From JACCQS01 sp963766765 (GTDB lineage Bacteria > Actinomycetota > Actinomycetes > Mycobacteriales > Geodermatophilaceae), in the NCBI GenBank assembly GCA_963766765.1, contig CAVYBR010000003.1, positions 1-64,000 on the forward strand: a DNA stretch of 64,000 nt. Reading direction: 5' to 3'. A program made the translations under genes and the position numbers. Positions 41,928 to 51,271 of this stretch are shown here, piece after piece (position 1 is the first letter of the stretch; the number at the start of each line of letters is the position of its first letter). The notes under the pieces were generated by a model that searched no databases, was not told the DNA's origin, and was given only the letters and a program-made list of their open reading frames with translations.

Positions 41928-43304
41928 TCAGTCCGTCGCCACCCTGGGAAACCTGACGTCGAAGCGTGCCCCGCCGGTGGACGAATCGGTCAGACTCACC
42001 GTCCCGCCGTGGCCCTGCACCACCTCGGACACGATCGCCAGTCCGAGTCCGGCCCCTCCGCCATCGCGGGCTCGGGCATCGTCGAGCCGGGAGAACCGAG
42101 CGAAAACCACCTCCCGATCCTCCGATGCCACCCCGGCACCGTCATCGTCGACCCGAAACAACACCGACTCACCGTCCTGCTGCAGAGACACGGTGACCCG
42201 GGAACTCGCGTGCCGTGCGGCGTTGTCCAGCAGGTTGCCGATGACGCGGCGCAGGAGAGCGGCATCACCGCGCACCCGACCCGCGGACACCCGCGAGGTG
42301 TCCACGACCACACCTGATCTTGCGCGGATGCGTTGAGCTTCGCTGAAGACCAGGTCGTCCAGATCGACCGGATCGTGCAGCGGCGTGGTGGTCTCGTCCG
42401 CGCGCGCCAGGACCAGAAGATTCTCGACCAGCTGCTGCAGGCGCAGGCTCTCGGCCAGCACAGTCTCGGGCAGTTCCGGGGTACGTCCGCGCTCCGGATG
42501 GGCGAGGGCCACTTCGGCGTTCGCCCGGATGCTGGCGATCGGTGACCTCAGTTCGTGCGAGGCGTCGGAGACGAATTGCTGCTGGCGCAGCCGGGCGGTT
42601 TCCAACCGGGCGAGCATCCGGTTCATCGTCTCCGCGAGCCGGGAGATCTCGTCGTGACCGGCCGGCTCCGGTACCCGCCGGTGCAATTCGGTGGCCGAAA
42701 CCGCATCGACCTCCCGGCGGATCGCGTCCACCGGGACCAGCGCCCCTCCGACCACGCGCCAGGTTGCCAGCGCGAGGAGCAGCGACAGGATCGGCACCCC
42801 GGCTGCCAGCAAGGTTGTCAGCGCCTGCCTTGACTCCTCGACCAGGTCCAGGGCGTGCGCGGCCACGACGGTGTATCGACCCTGTGGCGCGTCGGCCACT
42901 GCAGCCACCGCGAGGTAGGCGTCGTTGTCGAAGGCGACATCGATTGTTTCCGCTCCACCGGGCGACACATCCGACAGCGGATCAGTGCCGACCTCGTCTG
43001 AGCTGGACCTGACTACATCGCCGTCGCTGTCCAGGATCTGCACCAATTGGTCGTCGTTGTCCGGCAGGTTGAGTGAGCCCAATCCCGCGGCCGCTACCGC
43101 CGTCGCCACTTGATCTGCCTGGGCCTGGGCGTTGCTGCGGACACTCTCGGTCAGCCGCGAACTCAGCAGAGAGACCAGCACGAAAGAGCCCGCGATCAGG
43201 GCGACCGCGACGACGGCGGTGGCCACGAGCGTGATCCGTACCCGGACGGTCCCGAAACGTGCTCGCCACCCGTGCCTAGGGGACGAGGGCTCATCAACCG
43301 CCAT
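41928..43304 (-). CDS. Two-component sensor histidine kinase (HAMP, OmpR-partner type)
   Basis: A 458-residue membrane sensor. A first transmembrane helix at about 20-45, an extracytoplasmic sensor of about 110 residues, a second helix, and a HAMP segment (VDAIRREVDAV) lead to the HisKA box SDASHELRSPIASIRAN with the phospho-His. The ATPase boxes NLLDNAARHA, DDGAGV and GGAGLGLAI follow. ATG 43304 overlaps the response-regulator stop by 11 bases, so the pair is coupled. The signal is unknown. Confidence 0.92.
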   Translation of the reverse strand: MAVDEPSSPRHGWRARFGTVRVRITLVATAVVAVALIAGSFVLVSLLSSRLTESVRSNAQAQADQVATAVAAAGLGSLNLPDNDDQLVQILDSDGDVVRSSSDEVGTDPLSDVSPGGAETIDVAFDNDAYLAVAAVADAPQGRYTVVAAHALDLVEESRQALTTLLAAGVPILSLLLALATWRVVGGALVPVDAIRREVDAVSATELHRRVPEPAGHDEISRLAETMNRMLARLETARLRQQQFVSDASHELRSPIASIRANAEVALAHPERGRTPELPETVLAESLRLQQLVENLLVLARADETTTPLHDPVDLDDLVFSEAQRIRARSGVVVDTSRVSAGRVRGDAALLRRVIGNLLDNAARHASSRVTVSLQQDGESVLFRVDDDGAGVASEDREVVFARFSRLDDARARDGGGAGLGLAIVSEVVQGHGGTVSLTDSSTGGARFDVRFPRVATD

Positions 43305-43971
43305 CGGCGGCCAGTCGATATCCGGCGCCGCGGACGGTGACGATGGACTGGCGGCCGAACGGGCGGTCCAGTTTGTTGCGCAGATGGCCGATGTACACCT
43401 CGACGATGTTCGGATCGCCCTCGAAGTCGTAGTCCCACACATGGTCGAGGATCTCGCGCTTGGACACGACTTCGCCGCTGTGGCGGAGCAGATACTCCAG
43501 GAGCGAGTGCTCCCGCGTCGTCAACCCGACCGCGACTTCTCCCCGGGAGACTTGCTTGCCCGCCGGATCTAGCCGCAGATCGCCGGCCGTGAGGACTGCC
43601 GGCCGTTCCTGACCCCCGCGTCGGATCAGTGCGCGCAGTCGGGCGAGCAGCACCGCGTACGAGAACGGCTTGGTGAGGAAGTCATCGGCGCCGGTGTCCA
43701 ACGCCTCCACCTCGTCCCACTCGCCGTCTTTGGCGGTGAGCATCAGAATCGGCGTCCACACTCGTTCCTCGCGCAGGGTCCGGCACATCAGATAGCCGTT
43801 CACTCCGGGCAGCATGATGTCCAACACGATTGCGTCGTAGGCATGTTCCCGCGCCAACCAGAGACCGTCCGTGCCGTCGAGAGCGACGTCGACCGCGAAT
43901 CCGTCTGCCTCCAGACCGTTTCTCAGCCCGGCGGCCAGCCGCTTCTCGTCCTCGACGACCAGGACTCTCAG
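43294..43971 (-). CDS. OmpR-family response regulator, probable CTG start
   Basis: A 225-residue regulator. The receiver includes the acidic pair in RVLVVEDEKRLAAGL, the phospho-acceptor Asp51 in DAIVLDIMLPG and the conserved Lys in FLTKPF. The C-terminal winged helix includes LTTREHSLLEYLLRH and VTVRGAGYRL. The first in-frame ATG (43857) would remove the first receiver strand and acidic pair. The complete domain starts at CTG 43971, preceded by AGAAGGG at ideal spacing. No ATG, GTG or TTG is available there, so CTG is the likely start. Confidence 0.85.
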   Translation of the reverse strand: MRVLVVEDEKRLAAGLRNGLEADGFAVDVALDGTDGLWLAREHAYDAIVLDIMLPGVNGYLMCRTLREERVWTPILMLTAKDGEWDEVEALDTGADDFLTKPFSYAVLLARLRALIRRGGQERPAVLTAGDLRLDPAGKQVSRGEVAVGLTTREHSLLEYLLRHSGEVVSKREILDHVWDYDFEGDPNIVEVYIGHLRNKLDRPFGRQSIVTVRGAGYRLAADGG

Positions 43972-44192
43972 GGTGAACCCTTCTGCCGGTCTGCCGGGTG
44001 GCGGACGGGGTGCGGTGGGTCGGAACAGGAATAGAATGACCCATCGGAACTGAACGGTTGCTGAAAACCGCAGTAGGGACTGACACCCATCACCCGAAGT
44101 AGGGCCGAATTCATGGCGGAGCCATCTGGATGTCGCCGTGCTGTCGCATGTCCGGGATGCGATCAGGGCTTGCCCGGCAGGTCGGAGGAATG

Positions 44193-44960
44193 ATGAGTGT
44201 TCCGCTGCGTCCTCGGGGCGCCGTCGTCACCGCGGCCGGCCCGCATCTGCGATCGGTGCTGCACGATCTGGCTGCGCCGACATTCCAGCGCTGGGCGAGG
44301 CAGTGGGGATGGACCGTGCTCACCACGGACCTCAGCTCAGACGGTGTACGCGCCGACGACGGCGCTCAGAAGGCGAAGTGGGCCAAACTACGACTCCTAC
44401 GAGAGGCGCTGCAGCACTATCCGCTGGTTTTGTGGCTCGACGCGGACGTGCTGCTTCTCCGCGATGACGAGGATGTCTCCCTGCACTTGCATCCGGATCA
44501 CTTCCAGGCCCTGGCTCTGGAGCACGTCCCGACCGAGCATCGGGTGAACCCCAACACCGGCGTGTGGCTACTGAGATCCTGCCCCCAAGCTCTGGCCTTT
44601 CTCGACGCTGTTGAACGAGCCGGAGCGCAGCCAGGACCCTGGGCAGACCAGGGCGCCGTGCTGGCTGCCATTGGCTGGAACCGCGGCGACGAGCGCTACC
44701 ACTGGGCACGGCCCGGCGAGGGCAATCAGTTCCTGTCCGGTACGAGTTGGCTTCCACCGGGATGGAACCAGCCATGGGTTGACGGGCGCACCGACGCTGA
44801 CTGCTTCAACAGCACGGCCGCTTCGTACGCGGACCGTCCGCGCGTGCCGGAGCCGCACGCTCTGCACTTCATGGGCATGCCCCCAGCAGCGCGCTACCTC
44901 GCGATGTCCGCGGTCGCCGCCGGTTTGGAGGCAGCGCGCACTGAGCTGCCAAGCGGCTAG
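44193..44960 (+). CDS. Glycosyltransferase, GMA12/MNN10-like (GT-A fold)
   Basis: A 255-residue soluble protein. AKWAKLRLLREALQHYPLVLWLDADVLLLR contains the metal-binding DxD (Asp83-Ala-Asp85), and VNPNTGVWLLRSC, GPWADQGAVLAAIGWN and ALHFMGMP follow the order seen in galactosyl/mannosyl transferases of the GMA12/MNN10 group. It may modify a cell-surface or small molecule. ATG 44193 is four bases from GGAGG; another ATG one codon earlier sits too close. It lies alone between the two-component pair and the big operon. Confidence 0.75.
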   Translation: MSVPLRPRGAVVTAAGPHLRSVLHDLAAPTFQRWARQWGWTVLTTDLSSDGVRADDGAQKAKWAKLRLLREALQHYPLVLWLDADVLLLRDDEDVSLHLHPDHFQALALEHVPTEHRVNPNTGVWLLRSCPQALAFLDAVERAGAQPGPWADQGAVLAAIGWNRGDERYHWARPGEGNQFLSGTSWLPPGWNQPWVDGRTDADCFNSTAASYADRPRVPEPHALHFMGMPPAARYLAMSAVAAGLEAARTELPSG

Positions 44961-44973
44961 CCGAAACCCGGCG

Positions 44974-44988
44974 TCCCGCCTTTCGGGA
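44974..44988. terminator. Small hairpin between converging genes
   Basis: TCCCG (44974-44978) pairs with CGGGA (44984-44988) around CCTTT in the 49-base gap where the glycosyltransferase and the large minus-strand operon converge. It could act in both directions but the stem is only five pairs. Confidence 0.3.
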
Positions 44989-45009
44989 GCGAGACCCCTG
45001 GCAGCCGGC

Positions 45010-46002
45010 TCATGGCACATTTTCCGGGAAGTGGCAGGCGAAAGGATGGTCTTCCCCGTTGAGCGGAGGCTCCACCTCCGCGCAGAGATCCTGAGCCTTC
45101 CAACACCGGGTCCGGAAGCGACATCCCGACGGAGGATCGATGGCGCTCGGCACGTCACCACGCAAACGGATCCGCTCGGTGGCCGCTGAGTCCTCGCCAG
45201 CAGCGATCGACCGCGGAGCAGCCGACAGCAAGGCTCTCGTGTAGGGATGGTGCGGCTCGGCGAAGATCTCGTCAGTCGGCCCGGATTCCACGATCTTTCC
45301 CAGATACATGATCACGACGCGGTCGGACAGGTGCCGGATCACCGACAGGTCGTGGCTGATGAACAACATGGTCAGGGATCGCCCCTGCTGGATCGACTGA
45401 AGGAGATTGATCACCTGCGCCTGCACCGACACGTCGAGCCCGGACGTGGGCTCGTCGCAGATCAGGACCTCGGGATCCAGGGCAAGAGCACGGGCGATCC
45501 CGATCCGCTGGCGTTGCCCGCCGGAGAACTGATGGGGATAGCGTTTCAGCCCGCCGGGATCAAGGCCGACCGAGGTCATCAGTTGTTCGGCCCGGTCATG
45601 CCGATCGGACTCCGGTACGAGATCGGGGTGCGAGCGCCAGCCCTCGCCGATGATCCGCTCCACCGTCAGCCTGGGACTCAGCGATGCGTACGGGTCCTGG
45701 AAAATCATCTGGATGCGCGCACGCTGCCGGATGAGCGCAGCGCCTTTGAGCGCCGACAACTCGTTCTCGCCGAGAAAGACGTGACCCTCAGTCGGGCGCT
45801 CCAACACGACGAGCGTGCGCGCCAGTGTGCTCTTGCCGCACCCGGATTCACCGATGACGCCGACGACCTCACCGCGGTTGACCTCGAGAGATACACCGTC
45901 CAGGGCGCGGAGGAACTTGCTTCCCTGCCGGGATCTGCGTCGGACCGAGTAGGTCTTCACCAACCCTTCGGCGCGGAGCAACGGCTCCGCAGTCTGCGTC
46001 AC
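45010..46002 (-). CDS. Oligopeptide/dipeptide-type ABC transporter ATP-binding protein (DppF/OppF)
   Basis: A 330-residue ATPase: Walker A GESGCGKST, signature QFSGGQRQRIGIARALA, Walker B EVLICDEPTSGLD, switch FISHDLSVIR, and the oligopeptide-transporter C-terminus with HHPYTRALLSA and a Cys-containing CRFRTRCWKAQDLC. The GTG at 46002 overlaps the DppD stop (GTGA). It is the final gene of the large operon. It energises the importer formed with the two permeases and binding protein encoded 8-12 kb upstream in the same transcript. Confidence 0.92.
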   Translation of the reverse strand: MTQTAEPLLRAEGLVKTYSVRRRSRQGSKFLRALDGVSLEVNRGEVVGVIGESGCGKSTLARTLVVLERPTEGHVFLGENELSALKGAALIRQRARIQMIFQDPYASLSPRLTVERIIGEGWRSHPDLVPESDRHDRAEQLMTSVGLDPGGLKRYPHQFSGGQRQRIGIARALALDPEVLICDEPTSGLDVSVQAQVINLLQSIQQGRSLTMLFISHDLSVIRHLSDRVVIMYLGKIVESGPTDEIFAEPHHPYTRALLSAAPRSIAAGEDSAATERIRLRGDVPSAIDPPSGCRFRTRCWKAQDLCAEVEPPLNGEDHPFACHFPENVP

Positions 46003-46973
46003 GATGCCGCACCCTCGCTGAACAGGTGACAACGCAGTTCCCGTCCGTCCACGGTGACCGTCGGGGGCTTCACCGTTGGGCACGGGACGAAGACCGCGGG
46101 GCATCGGGCGTGAAACGGACAGCCCGCGTGGGCGATCCCGCCGACGGGAGGAGAGCCGGCGATCACCCGCAGCTGGCTCTTCCGCGGTTGGACTGAGGGC
46201 ATCGAGGCCAACAGCGCCTGTGTATAGGGATGGTGGGCATCGCCGTAAACCTTGCCGACCGGCCCCCTTTCCATCACTTCCCCGCCGTACATGATCACGA
46301 CGTCGTCGACGACATCGCGCACGATCTCCAGGTCGTGGCTGATCAGGAGCAGCGCCATTCCGTGCTCGTCGTGGATCGAGCGGATCAGGTCCATGATCTG
46401 GGCCTGGACCGTCACATCGAGCGCGGTCGTCGGTTCGTCGGCGATCAGCAGCCGCGGATTCAGCGCGAGCGCCGAGGCGATCAGCACGCGCTGACGCATG
46501 CCGCCGGAGAACTGATGCGGATAGTCACCGAAGCGGCGTTCGGCGTCCGGGATTCCGACCCGTTTCATCGCATCCAGTGCACGGGCCCGAGCGACCTTGC
46601 GGCTTGTCTTCTCGTGGACGCGGAACACCTCCGCGATCTGCCAGCCGACCGTGAACGACGGATTCAGGGCGGACAACGCATCCTGGAACACCATGGCGAT
46701 CTCTGAACCGCGAAGCTTGCCCATCGCCGATTCGGATTCGGTCAGCAGATTGCGCCCGCCGTAGACCGCCTCCCCGCCGACGACGACCGGACGATCGAGG
46801 ATGCCCATCAGAGCCCGAGCAGTTGCGGTCTTGCCGGATCCCGATTCGCCCAGCAGGGCAAGCGAGCCGCCATCGGGCAACTGGAAGCTCACATCACTGA
46901 CCGCGCACGCATCCCCGCTCGGCGTCGGGAAGACGACCGAGAGGTTGCGCACGTCCAGTAGGGGCTCGGCCAT
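45999..46973 (-). CDS. Oligopeptide/dipeptide-type ABC transporter ATP-binding protein (DppD/OppD)
   Basis: A 324-residue ATPase: Walker A GESGSGKTATA, the OppD-type MVFQDALSALNPSFTVGWQI, signature QFSGGMRQRVLIASAL, Walker B RLLIADEPTTALD, and the C-terminal HHPYTQALLAS plus a Cys-rich tail (AGCPFHARCP) typical of the DppD/OppD group. ATG 46973 overlaps the TPP-enzyme stop (TGATG). It forms a heterodimer with the next gene's product. Confidence 0.92.
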   Translation of the reverse strand: MAEPLLDVRNLSVVFPTPSGDACAVSDVSFQLPDGGSLALLGESGSGKTATARALMGILDRPVVVGGEAVYGGRNLLTESESAMGKLRGSEIAMVFQDALSALNPSFTVGWQIAEVFRVHEKTSRKVARARALDAMKRVGIPDAERRFGDYPHQFSGGMRQRVLIASALALNPRLLIADEPTTALDVTVQAQIMDLIRSIHDEHGMALLLISHDLEIVRDVVDDVVIMYGGEVMERGPVGKVYGDAHHPYTQALLASMPSVQPRKSQLRVIAGSPPVGGIAHAGCPFHARCPAVFVPCPTVKPPTVTVDGRELRCHLFSEGAAS

Positions 46974-48769
46974 CAGCGTCCGCTGTTCGCCCTCGCGAGG
47001 CGGGCGCCGGCCGCCAGAATGTCGTTGACGTCCCAGTGGCCGCTGCCCTGGACCCGAGGGGTAGCGGTCACCGGCACGGACAACAGTGCGGGGCCGTCCT
47101 GCTCCATCATCTCCTCGAAGCGCGGGCGCAACTCCTCGACAGCACTCACTCGCGCGCTCCACGCGCCGAAGGACCGGGCCAGCGCAAGATAATCGATCGC
47201 ATAGTCCGCACCTTTTGGATCCACGAACCTGGTGCCGTTGAGCCGACCGAAATGCTTGTCCTGATACACAGCGATCGAGGCGTAACCGCCGTTGTCCAGC
47301 AGAATCCACCGGACCGGCAGCGCGGCCGCCACTGCGGTGGGGATGGCCGCGAGACATGCCAGCACCGCACCATCTCCGACCAGGGCCACGGCGGGCACGC
47401 CCGGGCGAGCGGCCGCGACACCGAGTGCCGCCGCCGTCTCCTGGCCCATCGTCCCGAATCCGCTGCCCACCACCAGTGAGCGTGGTCGGAGTATGGGGAA
47501 GTGCTGGGCCACCGCATGCCGGATCCCGACGCCGCTGACCAGGATTGCCTCATCCGGCAGAAACGACCGGAGCTCCCGAAGCAGATAGGCCGGTTCCAGC
47601 GGCAGCTGTGCGTCAGCATTCACGTGTGTCAGTTCCTGTCGCCAGTCCGCGGTCCACTCCGACGTTCGGTTCCGCCATGCCTCGACGCGATCGGCGGTGA
47701 GGTGTGCGGTCGCCCGGTCGAGCGCCGCGATGGCGGCACGCGCATCGGAACAGATGGCCACGTCCGCGCGGAAGACTCGATTGAGTACCTGGGGTTCGGC
47801 GTCGATGTGGATCAGCTGGGTCGGTGGGATCTGGGCGAAGTACTCCGGGCGCCACGAGCTCGAGTCCATCTCCGGGAACTGCGTACCGACCGCGATGATC
47901 AGGTCGGCTTCCCTGATGGCGGTGTTTCCCGGCACCGTGCCCACCACGCCGGTGGTCCCCAGCGCCAGCGGGTGATCCTCCGGGAACGCGCCCTGACCGG
48001 ACATCGAGGTCACAACGGGTATGCCGAGTCGTCCGGCGAAGGTGGCAATTGCCTGCGGAGCCTCTCCTGAGTTCGCACCACCTCCGCAGTAGAGGACCGG
48101 CTTGCCGGCCGCAGCCAGCAGCGTTGCCGCCTCATCGATCCGCGCCGGATCGGGGTGGGGCCGGCTCACAGCGGTGGGCGCCGTCAGGCGCGCCGGCGGC
48201 GTCACCGGATCTGCGAACAGGTCGAGGGGAACATGCAGGAGAACCGGACCGGGCCGCCCTTGGCGCGCTTCCTGCACAGCGCGATGGAACTGCGGCACCA
48301 GATCCTCGGCACGCGTGACGCGGATGACACGCTTGGTGAGGGGCCGGAAGATCTCGGATTGGCTGTCGTCGGCATGGCTGGACAGGGACTGCAGGGCGTC
48401 CTTCCCAGCATATGCGGTGGGCACACCACCGGTGATGACCACGACGCCTGAACAATCAAGCAACGCGTCCCCGAGCCCCGTCGCGAGGTTCGTTGCCCCA
48501 GGGCCAACGGTGGTGACTACGACCGCGACGCGGCCGCTCACCCGGTAGTACGCGTCCGCCGCGTGGATGGCCACCTGTTCATGGAAAGCGCTGATGAAGG
48601 TGATCGGGCTGTCCAACAGGGCATCGATCAGCGTGAGATTCCCGTGGCCCACAGTGCCGAACACCGTGTCGATGCCCTGGTCGTCCATGGCATCGGTGAG
48701 TGCGTGCGCACCAGTTTCTCTGACCCGGCCACCGTCTGTGCCTGTGCTGCGTGGGGACGTGAGCGTCAT
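46973..48769 (-). CDS. Thiamine-pyrophosphate-dependent enzyme, acetolactate-synthase-like (copy 1)
   Basis: A 598-residue TPP enzyme of the IlvB superfamily. The catalytic Glu64 lies in AFHEQVAIHAADAYYR, then VTTVGPGATNLATGLGDAL. The Mg-TPP motif begins VALVGDGAVLACLAAIP and ends ILLDNGGYASI. Subfamily residues do not identify a substrate. Related enzymes carboligate pyruvate, cleave oxalyl-CoA or sulfoacetaldehyde, decarboxylate benzoylformate or hydrolyse cyclic diketones (IolD). Overlaps: four bases with copy 2 upstream and one with the DppD gene. Confidence 0.9.
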   Translation of the reverse strand: MTLTSPRSTGTDGGRVRETGAHALTDAMDDQGIDTVFGTVGHGNLTLIDALLDSPITFISAFHEQVAIHAADAYYRVSGRVAVVVTTVGPGATNLATGLGDALLDCSGVVVITGGVPTAYAGKDALQSLSSHADDSQSEIFRPLTKRVIRVTRAEDLVPQFHRAVQEARQGRPGPVLLHVPLDLFADPVTPPARLTAPTAVSRPHPDPARIDEAATLLAAAGKPVLYCGGGANSGEAPQAIATFAGRLGIPVVTSMSGQGAFPEDHPLALGTTGVVGTVPGNTAIREADLIIAVGTQFPEMDSSSWRPEYFAQIPPTQLIHIDAEPQVLNRVFRADVAICSDARAAIAALDRATAHLTADRVEAWRNRTSEWTADWRQELTHVNADAQLPLEPAYLLRELRSFLPDEAILVSGVGIRHAVAQHFPILRPRSLVVGSGFGTMGQETAAALGVAAARPGVPAVALVGDGAVLACLAAIPTAVAAALPVRWILLDNGGYASIAVYQDKHFGRLNGTRFVDPKGADYAIDYLALARSFGAWSARVSAVEELRPRFEEMMEQDGPALLSVPVTATPRVQGSGHWDVNDILAAGARLARANSGR

Positions 48770-50415
48770 GTCTGCTCCTTGGCCGTAGCGGGGTGGACGT
48801 ATTGGCGGTACCAGGCGGTCACTATGTCCGGGTTGAGCGTGAAGTCGAGGAGCACGGGACGATGCGGGCGAGCGAGCGCCGGGGTGAGCGCTTCGAGCTC
48901 TGCGCGACTGGACGCCCGGAATGCCTCGATGCCCAGCGCCTCAGCTACCGCGGCGAAGTCGACGTGTGGGAACCGGGCAAGTGCGGTGTCCTGCCCACGG
49001 TACCGGAGTTCGTGAACCTCCACCCCGTAGGCGCTGTCGTTGTAGACGGCCACGACGATGGGAAGCGTTGTCCGGGAAAGGGTCTCGAGCTCACCGAGAG
49101 CGGCACACAATCCGCCGTCCCCCACCACGCACAGGGTCGGCACGCTGGCATCACTGCTCGACAACCCTATTGCGCTGGCCAGACCCAGACCGATCGAGCC
49201 GAAGTGCAGCGGAAAGGACAACCTGCGGGGGTGGCGGACCTCGATGGCGATGGCCGGCTCGGAGGTGAAGTAGCCGAGGTCGGTGCTCAGTGCCCGGTCG
49301 GCAGGCAGCGAGGCGTCGAGGAACCGAGACACCGTACGGAGGTCCAAGCCGCTGGCGTCGGACTGATCCGGTTCGGCCGCAGGTTTCCAGGACGGGTCGA
49401 CCGGCCAGTCGGGTGCACAGGAATCCGAGCCTGGTGGAAGTTCACCGACGATCTCGCGCAGCACCTCCAGCACGCCTCCGGTGACGCGCAGCTCACTGGA
49501 ACCCACTGCCGGGTCGCCCGGCAGGGCTTCGACGCGCACGACCCGGGCCCCGGCGAACAAAACTCCGCCGCGCGTCGTGAAGGCGTTGAGACTTGCTCCG
49601 GCGACCAATGCGGTATCCGCGCGGTCGAGGAGCTCCTGGGCGGTTGGATTCCCGAAGCCGCCGGCCACGCCGACATCGCGCGGATGTCCGTTGAACAGGC
49701 CCTTAGCCTTGAGCGTGGTCGCGAGAACCGCACCGCAGCCGTCGGCAATCTGGATCAGCTGATCGCGGCATCCGATGGCCGCATGGCCGGCCAGGACGAC
49801 CGGCCGGTCCGCCACGCTGAGCCAGGTTGCCGCCTGGGCGATCTCCGCTGGGTCAGGGGATGTGCCGTCGTACGGGTACGACGAATCCTGCGCGGGCTGA
49901 GCTCCAGCCGCGTCAGCCGGCGGGCCAGCGGAGGCATGCTGCAGGTGCGTGGGGACCTCGAGGATCACTGGAGTGCCGCTGCGAGCCTGGTCGAAGGCGA
50001 GCCGGGTGATCTCTTGCGCCGCTGTCGCTTCGGAGATGCGCAGGAAAGGCGTCCCGGTCGCAGCCGCGAGTGCTGATTGATCCCACCACTGGGGTGCTTC
50101 CCGCGCGGAGTCCGGCAGTGCGCCCGTGATCAGGACCAGTGGGCTGCGTCCCTTCACAGCTCCGATCAGCGGGTTCATGGCGTTGGCGAGCGCGGGTCCT
50201 TGGGACACCGTGGCCACGCCGACGCCGCCTGCCCCCTGGGCGAACCCTTCGGCAGCAGCCACAACCGAGTCCTCGCGCCGCATCGCGAGCCATTCGCAGC
50301 CGTTGTCGCGCAACGCAAGTGCGATGGCGAGATTCGCCTCTCCGAGGAGCCCGAAGACAGTACGGACTCCGTTCTCCTGCACGACGCCGGCGACGACGTC
50401 AGCAACGCTAGGCAT
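48766..50415 (-). CDS. Thiamine-pyrophosphate-dependent enzyme (copy 2)
   Basis: A 549-residue TPP enzyme of the same superfamily but clearly diverged from its neighbour. Glu48 is in RREDSVVAAAEGFAQG, followed by VATVSQGPALANAMNPL. The cofactor motif runs from VVGDGGLCAALGELETL to VAVYNDSAYG. Both key motifs are intact, so both paralogues could be active, alone or as partners. ATG 50415 has an AGGAGG site. It overlaps the isomerase gene upstream by eight bases. Confidence 0.9.
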   Translation of the reverse strand: MPSVADVVAGVVQENGVRTVFGLLGEANLAIALALRDNGCEWLAMRREDSVVAAAEGFAQGAGGVGVATVSQGPALANAMNPLIGAVKGRSPLVLITGALPDSAREAPQWWDQSALAAATGTPFLRISEATAAQEITRLAFDQARSGTPVILEVPTHLQHASAGPPADAAGAQPAQDSSYPYDGTSPDPAEIAQAATWLSVADRPVVLAGHAAIGCRDQLIQIADGCGAVLATTLKAKGLFNGHPRDVGVAGGFGNPTAQELLDRADTALVAGASLNAFTTRGGVLFAGARVVRVEALPGDPAVGSSELRVTGGVLEVLREIVGELPPGSDSCAPDWPVDPSWKPAAEPDQSDASGLDLRTVSRFLDASLPADRALSTDLGYFTSEPAIAIEVRHPRRLSFPLHFGSIGLGLASAIGLSSSDASVPTLCVVGDGGLCAALGELETLSRTTLPIVVAVYNDSAYGVEVHELRYRGQDTALARFPHVDFAAVAEALGIEAFRASSRAELEALTPALARPHRPVLLDFTLNPDIVTAWYRQYVHPATAKEQT

Positions 50416-51271
50416 CGGCACCGCCCTCCTGCAGGCCTTCCAGACGGGCGATGGTGGTGTCCAGCCAGGCATCACGACTAACCCCGTACCGAAAGGGCTC
50501 CAACAAGATCGGGAACTGCGGTGGCTCAGCCAGAAGGGTCTCCGCGAGGCGAAGGCCGTTCAGCATGCCGTCACCCACCGGCACAGTGATGTGCCGGCCG
50601 CGTACATGATCAACCAGCGGCCGGCACTCATCGTCGGCACCATGCACGGCCGGACGGTGCCGCGTGACGTCCTTGAGGTGCACGCTGCCGATCAGTTGGC
50701 GCAGCTCGTGAAAGGCGTACGGGAACGCCTCCTCCCCGCCGATCGCAAAGTTGCCCGTATCGAAGGTCAATCTGGTCAATGCCGGATCGAGATCGGCGAA
50801 GAGGTCGAGGATTGCCGTCACGGTGTCGAGGTCACCAGGTGGCTCGCGGGAGAATACGTTCTCGATGAGCAGGCCGATGCCGGCCCCGCGGGCACGGTCA
50901 GCGAGGGGGGCGAGGCGCTCGAGGAAGCGCTGGCGTGCATCAGCGCGGGAGAGGGTCGCGCACCCGCCGTACATGAAGCCGACGTTGGGGATTCCGTACC
51001 GCTCGGCAAGCTCGAGGCAATCCTCGATCAGGCCCACGTCTTGCGGCAGGTCCGCTTCTGCTTGGGCAAGCTTCGCCAGGGAGGAACAGCTGTGCACCGT
51101 CACCTCACCGCGCCGATGTCGCTCCAGGACGGCAAGAGTCACTGGATCATCTCTGCCCCGGAGGACGAAGACCTCCAGCTGGTGCAGCCCGCGCCGCAGA
51201 GTCTCAGTCAGACACTCGCCGGGGTCGGCGAAGTCCAGACTGATCAAACCGATCCTGCGAGCCAGGCTCAC
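50408..51271 (-). CDS. Sugar phosphate isomerase/epimerase family TIM-barrel protein (copy 1)
   Basis: A 287-residue AP-endonuclease-2-fold barrel. Metal-site segments are GIGLLIENVFSREPPGD, LTFDTGNFAIGGEE and IGSVHLKDVTRHRP, with a final Glu in PILLEPFRYG. The family includes IolE dehydratase, hydroxypyruvate isomerase and ketose epimerases. The shared phrase NFAIGG with the copy at 53214 shows they are close relatives. The GTG start overlaps the DegT stop (GTGA). Confidence 0.88.
   Translation of the reverse strand: MSLARRIGLISLDFADPGECLTETLRRGLHQLEVFVLRGRDDPVTLAVLERHRRGEVTVHSCSSLAKLAQAEADLPQDVGLIEDCLELAERYGIPNVGFMYGGCATLSRADARQRFLERLAPLADRARGAGIGLLIENVFSREPPGDLDTVTAILDLFADLDPALTRLTFDTGNFAIGGEEAFPYAFHELRQLIGSVHLKDVTRHRPAVHGADDECRPLVDHVRGRHITVPVGDGMLNGLRLAETLLAEPPQFPILLEPFRYGVSRDAWLDTTIARLEGLQEGGADA

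Noticed and set aside
48793..50076. Long open frame on the plus strand opposite the second TPP enzyme
   Set aside because: Its protein has no family pattern and is a GC-bias shadow of the minus-strand gene, whose cofactor and catalytic motifs are complete.
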